Part shown: piece after piece, positions 53,200-62,605 of the stretch
How the letters are laid out: every line of letters starts with the position of its first letter
Numbering within the stretch: position 1 is the first letter of the stretch
From: Lactobacillus sp. PV034
GTDB lineage: Bacteria; Bacillota; Bacilli; Lactobacillales; Lactobacillaceae
Reading direction: 5' to 3'
DNA: 64,000 bases
NCBI RefSeq assembly: GCF_014522305.1
Contig: NZ_CP041982.1
Coordinates: 253,001 to 317,000 of the forward strand
The notes under the pieces: model-generated
The model's database searches: none
Told to the model about the DNA's origin: nothing
What the model saw: the letters and a program-made list of their open reading frames with translations, nothing else
Position numbers and translations under genes: made by a program

Positions 53200-53892
53200 A
53201 TGAGTGAAAATAATAAAAAGAAGACACCAAAAAAAGTTATCTGGTTAAGGATTGCTGCGGTAATCTTATTGATTATTGGTTTGGGCATGATTTTTAATGC
53301 ACAAATTCGAGATTACATGGTAACTCAAAATCAAACCAGTGCTCTTAAAAAATTAGATCGTAGCACGATTGAAAAGAATGAAAAGAAAAAGGGGATGTTT
53401 GATTACTCCAAAGTTCAAGAAATTGACTTTAGTCAAGTAACAAAATCTCGGGTCAATAATACTGCCGATGCAATTGGTGCACTAGCCGTTCCAGCTGTTA
53501 AAATGTATCTTCCAATAATGAAAGGCTTGAGTAATGATGCCATGTCCACTGGTGGAGGTACTATGCGTGCTGACCAAGTTATGGGTAAAGGAAATTATCC
53601 CTTAGCAGGACACTATATGACAGCTAAAGGAGTTCTATTTTCACCATTAGAAAGTGCAAAAGTTGGAGAAAAGGTTTATTTAACTGATCTTAAAAAGATT
53701 TATGTTTATAAAATCTATATGAAGAAAAAAGTTGATCCTACTGCAGTTTGGCTTGTAAATAATACTAAGCAAAATATTGTTACCTTAATAACTTGTGCTG
53801 ACGGTGGTGTTAATCGTTGGGCCGTTAGAGGTAATCTGATTAAGACTGAAAAAGCAACCGATAAAAATTTACAGGTATTTAAATTAAAGTAA
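53200..53892 (+). CDS. srtA: Class A sortase
   Basis: A 230-residue membrane transpeptidase that anchors LPxTG proteins to peptidoglycan. A single N-terminal signal-anchor helix spans about residues 13-33. The catalytic triad is His138 (LAGHYM), Cys199 (TLITC) and Arg206 or Arg210 (GGVNRWAVRG). It is a stand-alone gene with no neighbouring LPxTG substrate, as for housekeeping sortases. TTGATC (53130-53135) and TAAAAT (53152-53157) form a possible promoter. AAGGAAAAAG precedes the ATG. Confidence 0.96.
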   Translation: MSENNKKKTPKKVIWLRIAAVILLIIGLGMIFNAQIRDYMVTQNQTSALKKLDRSTIEKNEKKKGMFDYSKVQEIDFSQVTKSRVNNTADAIGALAVPAVKMYLPIMKGLSNDAMSTGGGTMRADQVMGKGNYPLAGHYMTAKGVLFSPLESAKVGEKVYLTDLKKIYVYKIYMKKKVDPTAVWLVNNTKQNIVTLITCADGGVNRWAVRGNLIKTEKATDKNLQVFKLK

Positions 53893-53896
53893 AATT

Positions 53897-53940
53897 TTTA
53901 GCTTAATTATCAATGAGAATGATAATTAAGCTATTTTTGT
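53897..53940 (+). terminator. Rho-independent terminator after srtA
   Basis: TAGCTTAATTATCA (53899-53912) pairs perfectly with TGATAATTAAGCTA (53920-53933), loop ATGAGAA, followed by TTTTT. Confidence 0.93.
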
Positions 53941-53953
53941 AGTTTGAGAACCA

Positions 53954-53982
53954 TTGCTTAGAAAGTTTTTTCCTAATATAAT
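53954..53982 (+). promoter_or_regulatory. recJ promoter
   Basis: TTGCTT (53954-53959) and TATAAT (53977-53982) are separated by 17 bases, a near-consensus promoter 55 bases before recJ. Confidence 0.75.
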
Positions 53983-54036
53983 AGTTAATATCTGTTAAAA
54001 AATTATTTATTACTTAGAACTTGAAGTGTTTAAATT

Positions 54037-56307
54037 ATGAAATGGAAACAAAGAGAAGCTAATCCCTTAGCGGAAGAACTAATTGATGAATTTCAACTTA
54101 GCCCCATCCAGGCTAAGTTGTTTTCATTAAGGGAGATTAATACTGCTGAAAAATTAGAAAAATGGTTTAATGCTTCCGAATATGACTTAGCTGATCCATA
54201 TTTGATGCATGATATGGATAAGGCAATTGAAAGAATCAATCAGGCAATCGATAATGGCGAAAAAATTACAATCTATGGTGATTATGATGCTGATGGAATC
54301 ACTTCAACTACCATTATGGTTGAAACCTTATCTATTTTAGGTGCAGATGTGCACTATTTTATTCCGGATCGTTTTAAAGATGGTTATGGTCCCAACCTTA
54401 ATCGTTATAAAGAACTAGTTGAAAATGGGACTGATTTAATTATTACAGTAGATAATGGTGTGACTGGTGTGGAAGAAGTAGAATACGCTAAAAAGCATGG
54501 TGTAGACACGATTATAACTGATCATCATACCGTTCAAAGTGAAGTTCCGGATGCTTATGCAATTGTTCATTGTAATTATCCAGGACAAAAATATCCTTTT
54601 GATGATTATTGCGGAGCAGGAGTTGCTTATACAATTTGTCGTGCCCTGATGGATGACTCAATGAGTGAAATGCTCGAGTTAGCGATGATTGGTACTATTG
54701 GGGATATGGTAAAAGTAACTGGGGAAGGTCATATCATTGTTAAACGTGGTTTAGAAATGATTAATCAAAGTGAACGACCAGGATTGCGTGCCTTAATCAA
54801 GTTATCAGGTCTTAATCTAGGACAAATTACTGCAACTGATATTGGATTTAATATTGCTCCGCGTCTAAATGCGGTTGGTCGTTTAGCAAATGCTGAATTA
54901 GCAGTGCAATTACTTTTAACTGATGATGAAGAACAGGCTCAAAAAATTGCCCAGCAAATCGAAGATTTAAATGAGAAACGAAAAGAGTTAACTAACGAAG
55001 TCTTTCAAGCTTGCTTACAAGAAGTTAAAGAAAAAGGTTGGCAACATGCTAATACATTAGTGATCTATCATCCAGATTTCCACGAAGGTGTCTTGGGCTT
55101 AGTAGCTAATAAAGTGGTAGAAGCATTGCACAAACCGACAATTGTTCTTACGAAAAATGAATTAGATGAAGTCAAAGGATCAGGCAGATCAGTTGAAGGA
55201 TTCAATCTTTTTGATGCTTTAGAACCACTTAATGGAGATCTATTAACAAAGTTTGGTGGTCATGATTTTGCCTGTGGACTTTCGCTTGAAGAGGAAAATA
55301 TTTCCAAGCTTAGAAAAACTTTTGAAGAAAATTATCATGTAAGTGATAATTTAGAAGTTAAAGAGTACGATATGGAATTGCCAATGTCTGAGCTGAAGCC
55401 TGAATTAATGAATCAAATTAATTTAGTGGGACCTTTTGGTACCGGTAATCCTGAACCTATTTTTACAATCACAGAACCCCAAATTTCTCATTTCTTTAAG
55501 ATGGGCAAGGAGAAAAATCATGTTAAATTTATAGCAAGTAAAGATGGAGGTAAGTTAGAAGTTGTTGGTTTCAACAAAGCTTATCTAAATTCTAATCTGC
55601 TATCCTTTATTAAGACCTTATATGTTACTTTATCTTTGAATCAATGGCGCAATAAGGTTAATTTGCAAGGGATGATTGACGATATTAGTTATGGAGCACC
55701 TACTCTCGCAGTACCAAGTAAGGTAATTGATTTACGTCAAGAAAATTACATTATGGGTTTTGCGGATCGTTATTTATTATTTGATAAAAAACTAATTCCT
55801 TGGGTTGAAAATGGTTTAGGAATTAGTAAAGATCATATTAGTTTAGTAAAAGACTATAATTTGAGTGATGAAACAGCGGTCCTCTTAGATACACCAAGAA
55901 ATAAAAATGAATTAGATCAGGCCTTAAGCAATAGTTATCAGCAGCTTTATTTGCGATTTATTTTAGATGAATTGCCAGTTCAAAGTATTCCAAGTAAAGA
56001 TGCTTTTGGTACAATTTTAAAATATATTTATGCGCATCCAAATTTGAGTTTGAATGATTACCAAGAAGCAGCACCTTATTTAGGTTTAGACTATGATAGT
56101 ATTTTGTTTATCTTAAGGGTATTCTTTGAATTGAAGTTTGTCTCTTATCAAGATGGGAGAATTATTGCTGAGAAAAATCCTGAAAAGAAGCCTTTAACTA
56201 CTTCTAATTATTTAAAGGGAATTAATGCGCAGATTAAATTCACTCAGCAGTTACGGCATATGCCAAGTGAACAGTTAATAAATTATGTTAAGAAACTAAT
56301 GCAATAA
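54037..56307 (+). CDS. recJ: Single-stranded-DNA 5'-3' exonuclease RecJ
   Basis: A 756-residue DHH-family nuclease for recombination and base-excision or mismatch repair. Motif I is YGDYDADGITS, motif III is DHHTV, and the DHHA1 part carries GGHDFACGLSL. The C-terminal region (about 560-756) is a Gram-positive RecJ extension with winged-helix-like sequence. The ribosome binding site is weak (GAAGTG). Downstream apt has its own -10-like signals. Confidence 0.97.
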   Translation: MKWKQREANPLAEELIDEFQLSPIQAKLFSLREINTAEKLEKWFNASEYDLADPYLMHDMDKAIERINQAIDNGEKITIYGDYDADGITSTTIMVETLSILGADVHYFIPDRFKDGYGPNLNRYKELVENGTDLIITVDNGVTGVEEVEYAKKHGVDTIITDHHTVQSEVPDAYAIVHCNYPGQKYPFDDYCGAGVAYTICRALMDDSMSEMLELAMIGTIGDMVKVTGEGHIIVKRGLEMINQSERPGLRALIKLSGLNLGQITATDIGFNIAPRLNAVGRLANAELAVQLLLTDDEEQAQKIAQQIEDLNEKRKELTNEVFQACLQEVKEKGWQHANTLVIYHPDFHEGVLGLVANKVVEALHKPTIVLTKNELDEVKGSGRSVEGFNLFDALEPLNGDLLTKFGGHDFACGLSLEEENISKLRKTFEENYHVSDNLEVKEYDMELPMSELKPELMNQINLVGPFGTGNPEPIFTITEPQISHFFKMGKEKNHVKFIASKDGGKLEVVGFNKAYLNSNLLSFIKTLYVTLSLNQWRNKVNLQGMIDDISYGAPTLAVPSKVIDLRQENYIMGFADRYLLFDKKLIPWVENGLGISKDHISLVKDYNLSDETAVLLDTPRNKNELDQALSNSYQQLYLRFILDELPVQSIPSKDAFGTILKYIYAHPNLSLNDYQEAAPYLGLDYDSILFILRVFFELKFVSYQDGRIIAEKNPEKKPLTTSNYLKGINAQIKFTQQLRHMPSEQLINYVKKLMQ

Positions 56308-56419
56308 TTTATATTTTATTAAAAATAGGTCTGAGAGTGCTTTTTACCTATATTTCTGGTAAAATAAAGCAGTCAAAGACTTATTATAATTTTAAAGTCA
56401 AAGGAGAGGTCAGCTTTAT

Positions 56420-56947
56420 ATGTCAGTTGATTTTAAGAAGTACATTGCCAGCGTTCAAAATTTTCCTAATGAAGGAATTGTTTTTCGTGATATAACTCCA
56501 ATTTTGCAAGATGGTAAGTTATATCGTGCTGCTACTCATGAGTTAGCAGAATATGCTAAAAGCCGCGGAGCAGAAGTTATTGTTGGACCAGAAGCACGTG
56601 GATTTATCGTGGGCTGTCCTGTAGCAACTGAATTAGGTGTTGGTTTTATTCCGGCTCGTAAACCTGGTAAATTACCTCGAGAAACTGAAAAAGCTTCTTA
56701 TGATTTGGAATATGGCTCTAATTCGCTTGAAATGCATAAGGACGCTATTAAACCTGGTCAAAAAGTAGTTATTTGTGATGACTTAATGGCAACCGCTGGT
56801 ACTTTGCATGCAACTAAAGAATTAGTTGAAAGAATGGGTGGCGAAGTTGTTGGTGCAGCCTTTTACATTGAACTTCCAGATTTGAAGGGAAGAGAAAAGT
56901 TCCCAGACACTGATATCTTCAGTCTAGTTCAAATGGAAGGCGCTTAG
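56420..56947 (+). CDS. apt: Adenine phosphoribosyltransferase
   Basis: A 175-residue salvage enzyme that makes AMP from adenine and PRPP. The PRPP motif [13 protein letters not shown] is intact, as are the FRDITPIL and PEARGF substrate loops. AAGGAGAGG precedes the ATG. An extended -10 TGGTAAAAT (hexamer 56360-56365) is a likely promoter. The recJ-apt order is the Firmicute norm. A terminator follows. Confidence 0.98.
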   Translation: MSVDFKKYIASVQNFPNEGIVFRDITPILQDGKLYRAATHELAEYAKSRGAEVIVGPEARGFIVGCPVATELGVGFIPARKPGKLPRETEKASYDLEYGSNSLEMHKDAIKPGQKVVICDDLMATAGTLHATKELVERMGGEVVGAAFYIELPDLKGREKFPDTDIFSLVQMEGA

Positions 56948-56969
56948 TTTTAAATAAAATTGATTGTAA

Positions 56970-57006
56970 GTACTGCTAGTCGCGATGGGATTAGCAGTAT
57001 TTTTTT
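56970..57006 (+). terminator. Rho-independent terminator after apt
   Basis: TACTGCTA (56971-56978) pairs with TAGCAGTA (56992-56999), loop of 13 bases, followed by TTTTTTT. Confidence 0.85.
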
Positions 57007-57018
57007 GAGGCTTATTAA

Positions 57019-57047
57019 TTGAAAAGTTAATTCTTCTTAACTATAGT
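57019..57047 (+). promoter_or_regulatory. Promoter of the 42-residue microprotein gene
   Basis: TTGAAA (57019-57024) and TATAGT (57042-57047) with a 17-base spacer, 25 bases before the start codon of the small gene. Confidence 0.72.
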
Positions 57048-57072
57048 TACTAGTAGTTAGGAGGGATTTATT

Positions 57073-57201
57073 ATGAAAAGAATCATTTATTCAGGTACCA
57101 TTTTGTTAGGTTTAATTGCTACTACTTGTGGTGTTTACTCATGGCATATGGATATTATTCATACTTATAAAGCTAATAAAAAAGCAACGAGTAGTAAATA
57201 A
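57073..57201 (+). CDS. 42-residue secreted or membrane microprotein
   Basis: A short frame from ATG 57073 to TAA 57199-57201, with a consensus AGGAGG at 57059-57064, eight bases upstream, its own promoter and its own terminator. The peptide starts MKRIIYSG, then a hydrophobic stretch of about 15 residues (TILLGLIATTCGVYSW), and ends in a Lys/Ser-rich tail. This fits a single-span membrane protein or an uncleaved signal-anchor; the Cys19 in TTCG is not in a good lipobox. I do not recognise a family. Composition and signals argue that it is expressed. Confidence 0.65.
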   Translation: MKRIIYSGTILLGLIATTCGVYSWHMDIIHTYKANKKATSSK

Positions 57202-57234
57202 AAAGCTTTCGGAATTATCCGAAAGCTTTTTTTA
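57200..57234 (+). terminator. Rho-independent terminator after the microprotein
   Basis: AAAAGCTTTCGGA (57201-57213) pairs perfectly with TCCGAAAGCTTTT (57218-57230), loop ATTA, then TTT. Very stable. Confidence 0.95.
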
Positions 57235-57290
57235 ATAAATACTATCCTTTAGTAAATAAAGAAATAAAATTAAAATTGAGGTCTTAGAAT

Positions 57291-57319
57291 TTGAATTGAA
57301 AAAAATTTTAATTTATAAA
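57291..57319 (+). promoter_or_regulatory. oxc-frc operon promoter
   Basis: TTGAAT (57291-57296) and TATAAA (57314-57319), 17-base spacer, 31 bases before the oxc ATG. The surrounding DNA is very AT-rich. No clear operator or cre box was seen. Confidence 0.6.
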
Positions 57320-57349
57320 TAAAATGTAGAGAATTTTAGGAGGGATAAC

Positions 57350-59083
57350 ATGTCTGAAGATTTATTAAACCGTACTGGTGCTAATATCTTGGTAGAAGCA
57401 CTTCAAAAAAACGGTGTTAAAAATGTATATGGTATTGTTGGTATTCCCGTAACTGATTTAGCTCGTCTAATGGAATTACGTGGAATGAAATATTACGGAT
57501 TTAGAAGAGAAGATTCAGCTGTTGATGCTGCAGCAGGTGCAGGTTTCTTAAATAAACAACCGGGTGTTGCCTTAACAGTTTCTGCTCCAGGATTTTTAAA
57601 TGGATTAACTGCTTTAGCACAAGCTACAAAGAACTGTTTCCCATTAATTATGATTTCTGGTTCTTCAGAACGTCATATTATTGATCTTTCACAGGGTGAT
57701 TATGAAGGATTAGACCAATATAATGCTGCTAAGCCATTTTGTAAGAAGGCTTACCGTGTAGATCGCGCTGAAGATGTTGGCTTAGCAGTAGCTCGTGCAG
57801 TAAGAACTGCAGTATCTGGTCGTCCAGGTGGTGTTTACTTAGACTTACCAGCAGATACAATTACCCAATTGAATAATGCAACTGATCAAGTAGACCAAGG
57901 AATCTTTGCTCCTGTTGATCCCGCTCCAGCACAAGAGCCTAGTGATCAAGCTATTCAAAGAGCAGTTGATCTAATTAAGTCAGCTAAGAAGCCTTTGATG
58001 ATTATCGGTAAGGGCGCTGCTTATGATCGCAGTGAAAAGCAATTACAAGAATTAGTTGATGCCACTGATATTCCATTCTTACCAATGTCAATGGCTAAAG
58101 GTGTTATCCCTGATGATGACAAACATTCAGCCGCTGCAGCTCGTTCACTTTCATTAAAGAATGCGGATGTTGTTATTTTAGTTGGAGCACGTTTGAACTG
58201 GATGCTTTCATATGGTGATGCTCCACAATTCAATCCAGATGCAAAATTCATTCAATTAGATATTGATGCAACACAATTTGATTCTTCACAAAAAATTGAT
58301 GCGCCACTTCAAGGTGACTTACAATCTATTTTGAATAAGTTAGTTCCAGCCTTGAAAGCAACTAATTACAAAGTAGATTCTGCTTGGCTTGATGCAATTG
58401 CTGCTGATACTACTAAAAATGATGAAAAATTTGCACAAAGAATTGAAAAAGGTAAGACAAAACCTGAGTTTGGTTTCTATGCAGCAATTGATCCAATTAA
58501 GGAATACTTCCAAGAACATCCTGAAACTTACTTAGTAAGTGAAGGTGCCAACACTTTGGACATTGGTCGTGACATGATTGGTATGCAATTACCACGTCAC
58601 CGTCTTGACACTGGTACTTGGGGTGTCATGGGTGTCGGCATGGGTTATGCAATTGCGACTGCTGTTGAAACTGGTAAACCAGTTGTTGCCCTTGAAGGTG
58701 ATAGTGCTTTTGGTTTTGATGGTATGGAAATTGAAACCATTTGTCGTTACCACTTACCAATTACTATTGTCATTCTTAATAATGGTGGTATTTATAATGG
58801 TATTGATAAAGTTGTCCCTGATCAACCTGGTCCAACTCAACTTGATCCAACTGCTCACTATGATTTACTTGCTAAAGCATTTGGCGGAGATAATTACTTC
58901 GTAACTAACTACGAAGAAATGAAGGATACCTTTGCTAAGGCCGTTGCTTCAGGTAAACCAAATATTATTAACGTTCAATTAGACCCAGCCATGGGTAAAG
59001 AATCTGGTCACATTGGTAACCTTAACCCTAAGTTGAATCTTGAACCACTTGAAGAAAAAGAAAGTGTAGATAAAAATGACTAA
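57350..59083 (+). CDS. oxc: Oxalyl-CoA decarboxylase
   Basis: A 577-residue thiamine-diphosphate enzyme that converts oxalyl-CoA to formyl-CoA and CO2, consuming a proton. The three-domain ThDP architecture is complete: the N-terminal PYR domain with the conserved Glu in FRREDSAVDAA, the central domain, and the C-terminal PP domain with the Mg/ThDP motif GDSAFGFDGMEIE near 449 followed by ILNNGGIYNG. AGGAGGGAT precedes the ATG. It overlaps frc by eight bases. Oxalate breakdown also generates a proton gradient and contributes to acid tolerance. Confidence 0.96.
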   Translation: MSEDLLNRTGANILVEALQKNGVKNVYGIVGIPVTDLARLMELRGMKYYGFRREDSAVDAAAGAGFLNKQPGVALTVSAPGFLNGLTALAQATKNCFPLIMISGSSERHIIDLSQGDYEGLDQYNAAKPFCKKAYRVDRAEDVGLAVARAVRTAVSGRPGGVYLDLPADTITQLNNATDQVDQGIFAPVDPAPAQEPSDQAIQRAVDLIKSAKKPLMIIGKGAAYDRSEKQLQELVDATDIPFLPMSMAKGVIPDDDKHSAAAARSLSLKNADVVILVGARLNWMLSYGDAPQFNPDAKFIQLDIDATQFDSSQKIDAPLQGDLQSILNKLVPALKATNYKVDSAWLDAIAADTTKNDEKFAQRIEKGKTKPEFGFYAAIDPIKEYFQEHPETYLVSEGANTLDIGRDMIGMQLPRHRLDTGTWGVMGVGMGYAIATAVETGKPVVALEGDSAFGFDGMEIETICRYHLPITIVILNNGGIYNGIDKVVPDQPGPTQLDPTAHYDLLAKAFGGDNYFVTNYEEMKDTFAKAVASGKPNIINVQLDPAMGKESGHIGNLNPKLNLEPLEEKESVDKND

Positions 59084-60443
59084 AGAACCAAATAACAAAA
59101 ATATTGAAAACGAAACTAACGAATATGCACCATTAAAAGGTATTAAAGTTGTTGACTGGACTCAAGTTCAATCAGGTCCATCATGTACACAATTATTAGC
59201 ATGGCTTGGTGCCGATGTTATTAAGATTGAACGTACTAACACTGGTGACCCAACTAGAAATGAATTGCTTGATATTGCTGATTCTTGGAGTGTTTACTTC
59301 TTACAATTAAATGCCAACAAGAAATCTTTGACTTTGGACATTAAAGCACCAGAAGGTAAGAAGATTATGTACGATCTTTTGAAAGATGCTGATGTCTTTG
59401 TTGAAAACATTAAACCAGGAGCTGCTGAAAAAGCTGGTTATGGCTGGGATACGCTTCACAAGTTAAACCCAAGATTAATTTATGCTTCATTAAAAGGATT
59501 CAACCAAGGTTCTCGTTTTGCTAATGTTAAAGCCTTTGAACCAGTTGCTCAATCAGCTGGTGGTTCAGCAACTGCTACTGGTTGGAACGAAGGTAAATAC
59601 AATGTTCCTACGCAATCTGCAGCTGCTTTAGGTGACTCAAACTCAGGGATGCACTTAACGATTGGTATTTTAGCAGCCTTACTTCAACGTGAACACACTG
59701 GTGAAGGTACTTTTGTTTACCAATCAATGCAAGATGCAGTTTTGAACTTAACTCGTATCAAGTTACGTGACCAAATTATGCTTGATAACTTAGGTGCACT
59801 TCCTCACTATGCTGTATATCCAAACTTTAAGTGGGGTAAAGCAATTCCACGTGCAGAAAATACTGAAGGTGGTCAAGTTATTGGTTGGACTTATAAGGCT
59901 AAAGGTTGGGAAACTGATCCAAACGCTTACGTTTATATTGTTGTTCAAAACAGTAACAAGAGTTGGGAAACTATTGCTAATACAATGGGTCACCCAGAAT
60001 GGGCAACTGATCCAAGATTTAGAGATTGGGAACACCGTCAATTACACAAGCAAGAATTATATCCATTAATTGAATCTTACACTAAGAATTATGACAAGTT
60101 TGAATTAACTGAGAAGTTGGGAGCTGTTGGTATTCCTGTTGGGCCGGTTCTTGATTGGCACGAATTAGAAAATGATCCTGACTTAAACTCAGATGGAACT
60201 ATTGTTACTATTGATCAAGGTGGAAACCGTGGTAAATTCAAGACTATTGGGATGCCATTTACTTTAGCTAACTACAAGCCAGTTTATAGTGCTGCACCAA
60301 ACTTAGGTGAAAACAATAAGGAAATTTTGTCTTCACTTGGTTATGATCCAGATCAAATTGATGAATTGGTTGAAAAGGGCGTTATTTCTAAAGAAAAAGC
60401 TCCATCTAACCCAAGAACTCAAGTTATTAAGGGTGAAGAATAA
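59076..60443 (+). CDS. frc: Formyl-CoA:oxalate CoA-transferase
   Basis: A 455-residue class III CoA-transferase that moves CoA from formyl-CoA to oxalate, feeding the preceding decarboxylase. The catalytic Asp is in ALGDSNSGMH near residue 187. The N-terminal GIKVVDWTQVQSGPSC and the CoA-binding region match the Frc family. The start overlaps oxc by eight bases. It is about 25 residues longer than the Oxalobacter enzyme (428), with extra sequence at the N-terminus and at the charged C-terminus. No oxalate transporter gene is adjacent. Confidence 0.96.
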   Translation: MTKEPNNKNIENETNEYAPLKGIKVVDWTQVQSGPSCTQLLAWLGADVIKIERTNTGDPTRNELLDIADSWSVYFLQLNANKKSLTLDIKAPEGKKIMYDLLKDADVFVENIKPGAAEKAGYGWDTLHKLNPRLIYASLKGFNQGSRFANVKAFEPVAQSAGGSATATGWNEGKYNVPTQSAAALGDSNSGMHLTIGILAALLQREHTGEGTFVYQSMQDAVLNLTRIKLRDQIMLDNLGALPHYAVYPNFKWGKAIPRAENTEGGQVIGWTYKAKGWETDPNAYVYIVVQNSNKSWETIANTMGHPEWATDPRFRDWEHRQLHKQELYPLIESYTKNYDKFELTEKLGAVGIPVGPVLDWHELENDPDLNSDGTIVTIDQGGNRGKFKTIGMPFTLANYKPVYSAAPNLGENNKEILSSLGYDPDQIDELVEKGVISKEKAPSNPRTQVIKGEE

Positions 60444-60465
60444 GATTATTACTTTTAATAAAGAT

Positions 60466-60501
60466 AAAATAGATCTAAACATTGGTTTAGGTCTATTTTT
60501 T
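60466..60501 (+). terminator. Rho-independent terminator after frc
   Basis: AATAGATCTAAAC and GTTTAGGTCTATT form a 13-bp stem with one mismatch, loop ATTG, followed by TTTTT. Confidence 0.87.
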
Positions 60502-60545
60502 GCTATGATGATATGAACATTAGATTGGTCAGAGGAGTAATTTTT

Positions 60546-61070
60546 ATGAAAAATGATTATCAAATTAAAAGAGTGAGAGAAAACCAGGTCCAAGAATTAC
60601 AGACTATTTCTCGTTTAACTTTTACGCAAACTTTTGGTGCTGATAATAGTGAAGCCGATTTAAATAAATATCTTGATGAAGCTTACGGTAAAGATAAATT
60701 AGTTAAAGAGCTAGAGAATCCAAATAGTGAGTTTTACTTTATTTTAGTAGATAAAGAAGTTGCTGGATATTTAAAGGTTAATGAATTTGATGCTCAAACA
60801 GAAAAAGTTGATGAAGCAGCGTTAGAAATTGAAAGAATTTATTTAGATAATAAATTTCAACATCGTGGTTTAGGTTTGGCTTTAATTCAATTAGCTGAAA
60901 AAATTGCTCACGATAAGAATAAAAAGAAAATTTGGCTAGGGGTTTGGGAAAAGAACTATCATGCCCAAAAGTTTTATGAAAAAGATGGTTTTAAGAGATT
61001 TAGTGAACATACTTTTGTAGTAGGAAATGACAAGCAGACTGACTATATCTTAGTAAAACCTTTGGACTAA
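60546..61070 (+). CDS. PaiA-like GNAT N-acetyltransferase
   Basis: A 174-residue GNAT protein closely similar in pattern to B. subtilis PaiA, a spermidine/spermine N1-acetyltransferase. Shared blocks: LEIERIYLDNKFQHRGLG (acetyl-CoA P-loop region), KKIWLGVWEKNYHAQKFYEK and the C-terminal TDYILVKPL. The ATG at 60546 has GAGGAG eight bases upstream; the ATG at 60513 is an upstream in-frame start without a site. The likely role is polyamine or small-amine acetylation, by homology. It is separated from oxc-frc by a terminator. Confidence 0.85.
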   Translation: MKNDYQIKRVRENQVQELQTISRLTFTQTFGADNSEADLNKYLDEAYGKDKLVKELENPNSEFYFILVDKEVAGYLKVNEFDAQTEKVDEAALEIERIYLDNKFQHRGLGLALIQLAEKIAHDKNKKKIWLGVWEKNYHAQKFYEKDGFKRFSEHTFVVGNDKQTDYILVKPLD

Positions 61071-61104
61071 AAAAAATGCAGTGCTTAAACGCACTGCATT
61101 TTCA
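61071..61104. terminator. Bidirectional terminator (GNAT / cls)
   Basis: AAAATGCAGTGC and GCACTGCATTTT form a perfect 12-bp stem with a TTAAAC loop, between the two convergent genes. Confidence 0.92.
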
Positions 61105-61114
61105 CATGTCTAAT

Positions 61115-62605
61115 TTATAAAATTGGGGCAAGCAATCTTGAGAAGTATTCTTTGAACTTGTGCCAACGTGATTGTTTGTCAAAGTACTCGTTGGTTAAAA
61201 GAGTAGATTCAAGAATATCATTTTCAAAGATTTGTTTTAGCTTAGTGTTCAAAGCTTCATCAAAACAAATAGCATTTGCTTCAAAGTTTAATTGATAACT
61301 TCTAAAATCTTGGTTGGCAGAACCAACAGAAGCAATATTAGAACCACTGACCATGGTTTTAGCATGAATAAAGCCGTTGTTATATTTATAAACTTTAACA
61401 CCATTGCGGGTCAGATACTTAGCATAGTATTCTGAAGCGCGGTAAACAAAAGCATGGTCGGGCATACATGGTATCATTACTCTAACATCAACCCCACTTT
61501 TAGCTGCAATAATTAAAGCTTCTAAAATTGGATCTCCTGGAATTAGGTAAGGAGTTTGAATGTAGACGTATTCTTTTGATTGGGCAATGATTTCTTCATA
61601 AGCTCGACGTAAGGCAAAATTTTGACTATCTGGACCAGAAGAAACAATTTGCATTGGAACTAAGTTCGGATCATCAGTTGGTTCCGCTAAAGTGAAAGTA
61701 TCTAGTTCTTTTTCTAAATCAAATTTAGGTAGTTTAGATTTACGACAGCTGGTGTTCCAATCCATTGCAAATCTTACTTCCATCATTACTGCCGCTTGAC
61801 CAACTACTCGCAAATGAGTATCGCGCCAGTGACCAAATTTTTTACTTTTATCAACGTATTGGTCACCGATATTAAAACCACCGATGTAACCAATCTTGTG
61901 GTCAATAATTACAAGTTTACGGTGTAAATGATAGTTGAATCGTGGGGAGGTAAAAAATTTATTACCTGCACTTGACATAAAAGGTTGAGCTTCACCATTG
62001 TATTTTCTTAAAGTATCAAAGAATTTTGGCTTAGTACCACGAGAACCACTTGCATCATAGAGTACGCGTACTTTTACGCCACGTTTTGCGGCAGCGACTA
62101 ATGCGGCTAAAACACGGTTACCTAATTCATCGTCATAAAAAGTGTAAAATTCAATATCAACCGTCTTTTGAGCTTGATTAATTTTTTCAATAATATTATC
62201 AAATAGATTCTCACCATTAATAAAAGTTTGAACTTGATTATTAAAAGTTAAAATTGCACTATCATTAGCCAAGTTGAGCTCTACTAAGCGTCTAGTTCTT
62301 CTACTACTTTCGGCTTCAGGTAGTAGATGATGTTTACGTAAAAGTGCTTGTTGACGCTTTAAAAAGTGATCACGAAATTCTTTTTGTTCACTTTGTAGAC
62401 TAAAGATATCGTCATGCGATAATTGACGTCCAGTAAAGAGGTAGAGAATAAAGCCAACATAGGGGAAAAGAATTAAAACTAAGAGCCAAGCCCATGTTGA
62501 AGCAATATCTCGCTGACTTCTAAAGACTGTCCAAATTGCAAAGGCGTTATTGATTAGCCACAAAACTTCAATTGTTCGTCTAATAATGTCCCAAGTTAAT
62601 ACCAT
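61115..62605 (-). CDS. cls: Cardiolipin synthase (phospholipase D family)
   Basis: A 496-residue membrane enzyme that condenses two phosphatidylglycerols to cardiolipin. Two N-terminal hydrophobic helices (about residues 10-28 and 38-58) precede two PLD domains. The first HKD motif is intact (H228-x-K-x4-D235). In the second, H414-A-K416 is present but the position of the Asp (residue 421) is Gly. GGAG precedes the ATG. With plsC, cdsA and cfa, it completes part of a phospholipid pathway in this window. Confidence 0.94.
   Translation of the reverse strand: MVLTWDIIRRTIEVLWLINNAFAIWTVFRSQRDIASTWAWLLVLILFPYVGFILYLFTGRQLSHDDIFSLQSEQKEFRDHFLKRQQALLRKHHLLPEAESSRRTRRLVELNLANDSAILTFNNQVQTFINGENLFDNIIEKINQAQKTVDIEFYTFYDDELGNRVLAALVAAAKRGVKVRVLYDASGSRGTKPKFFDTLRKYNGEAQPFMSSAGNKFFTSPRFNYHLHRKLVIIDHKIGYIGGFNIGDQYVDKSKKFGHWRDTHLRVVGQAAVMMEVRFAMDWNTSCRKSKLPKFDLEKELDTFTLAEPTDDPNLVPMQIVSSGPDSQNFALRRAYEEIIAQSKEYVYIQTPYLIPGDPILEALIIAAKSGVDVRVMIPCMPDHAFVYRASEYYAKYLTRNGVKVYKYNNGFIHAKTMVSGSNIASVGSANQDFRSYQLNFEANAICFDEALNTKLKQIFENDILESTLLTNEYFDKQSRWHKFKEYFSRLLAPIL

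Noticed and set aside
58578..58904. ORF inside oxc in another frame
   Set aside because: Val/Leu-rich shadow translation of the PP domain; no ribosome binding site.
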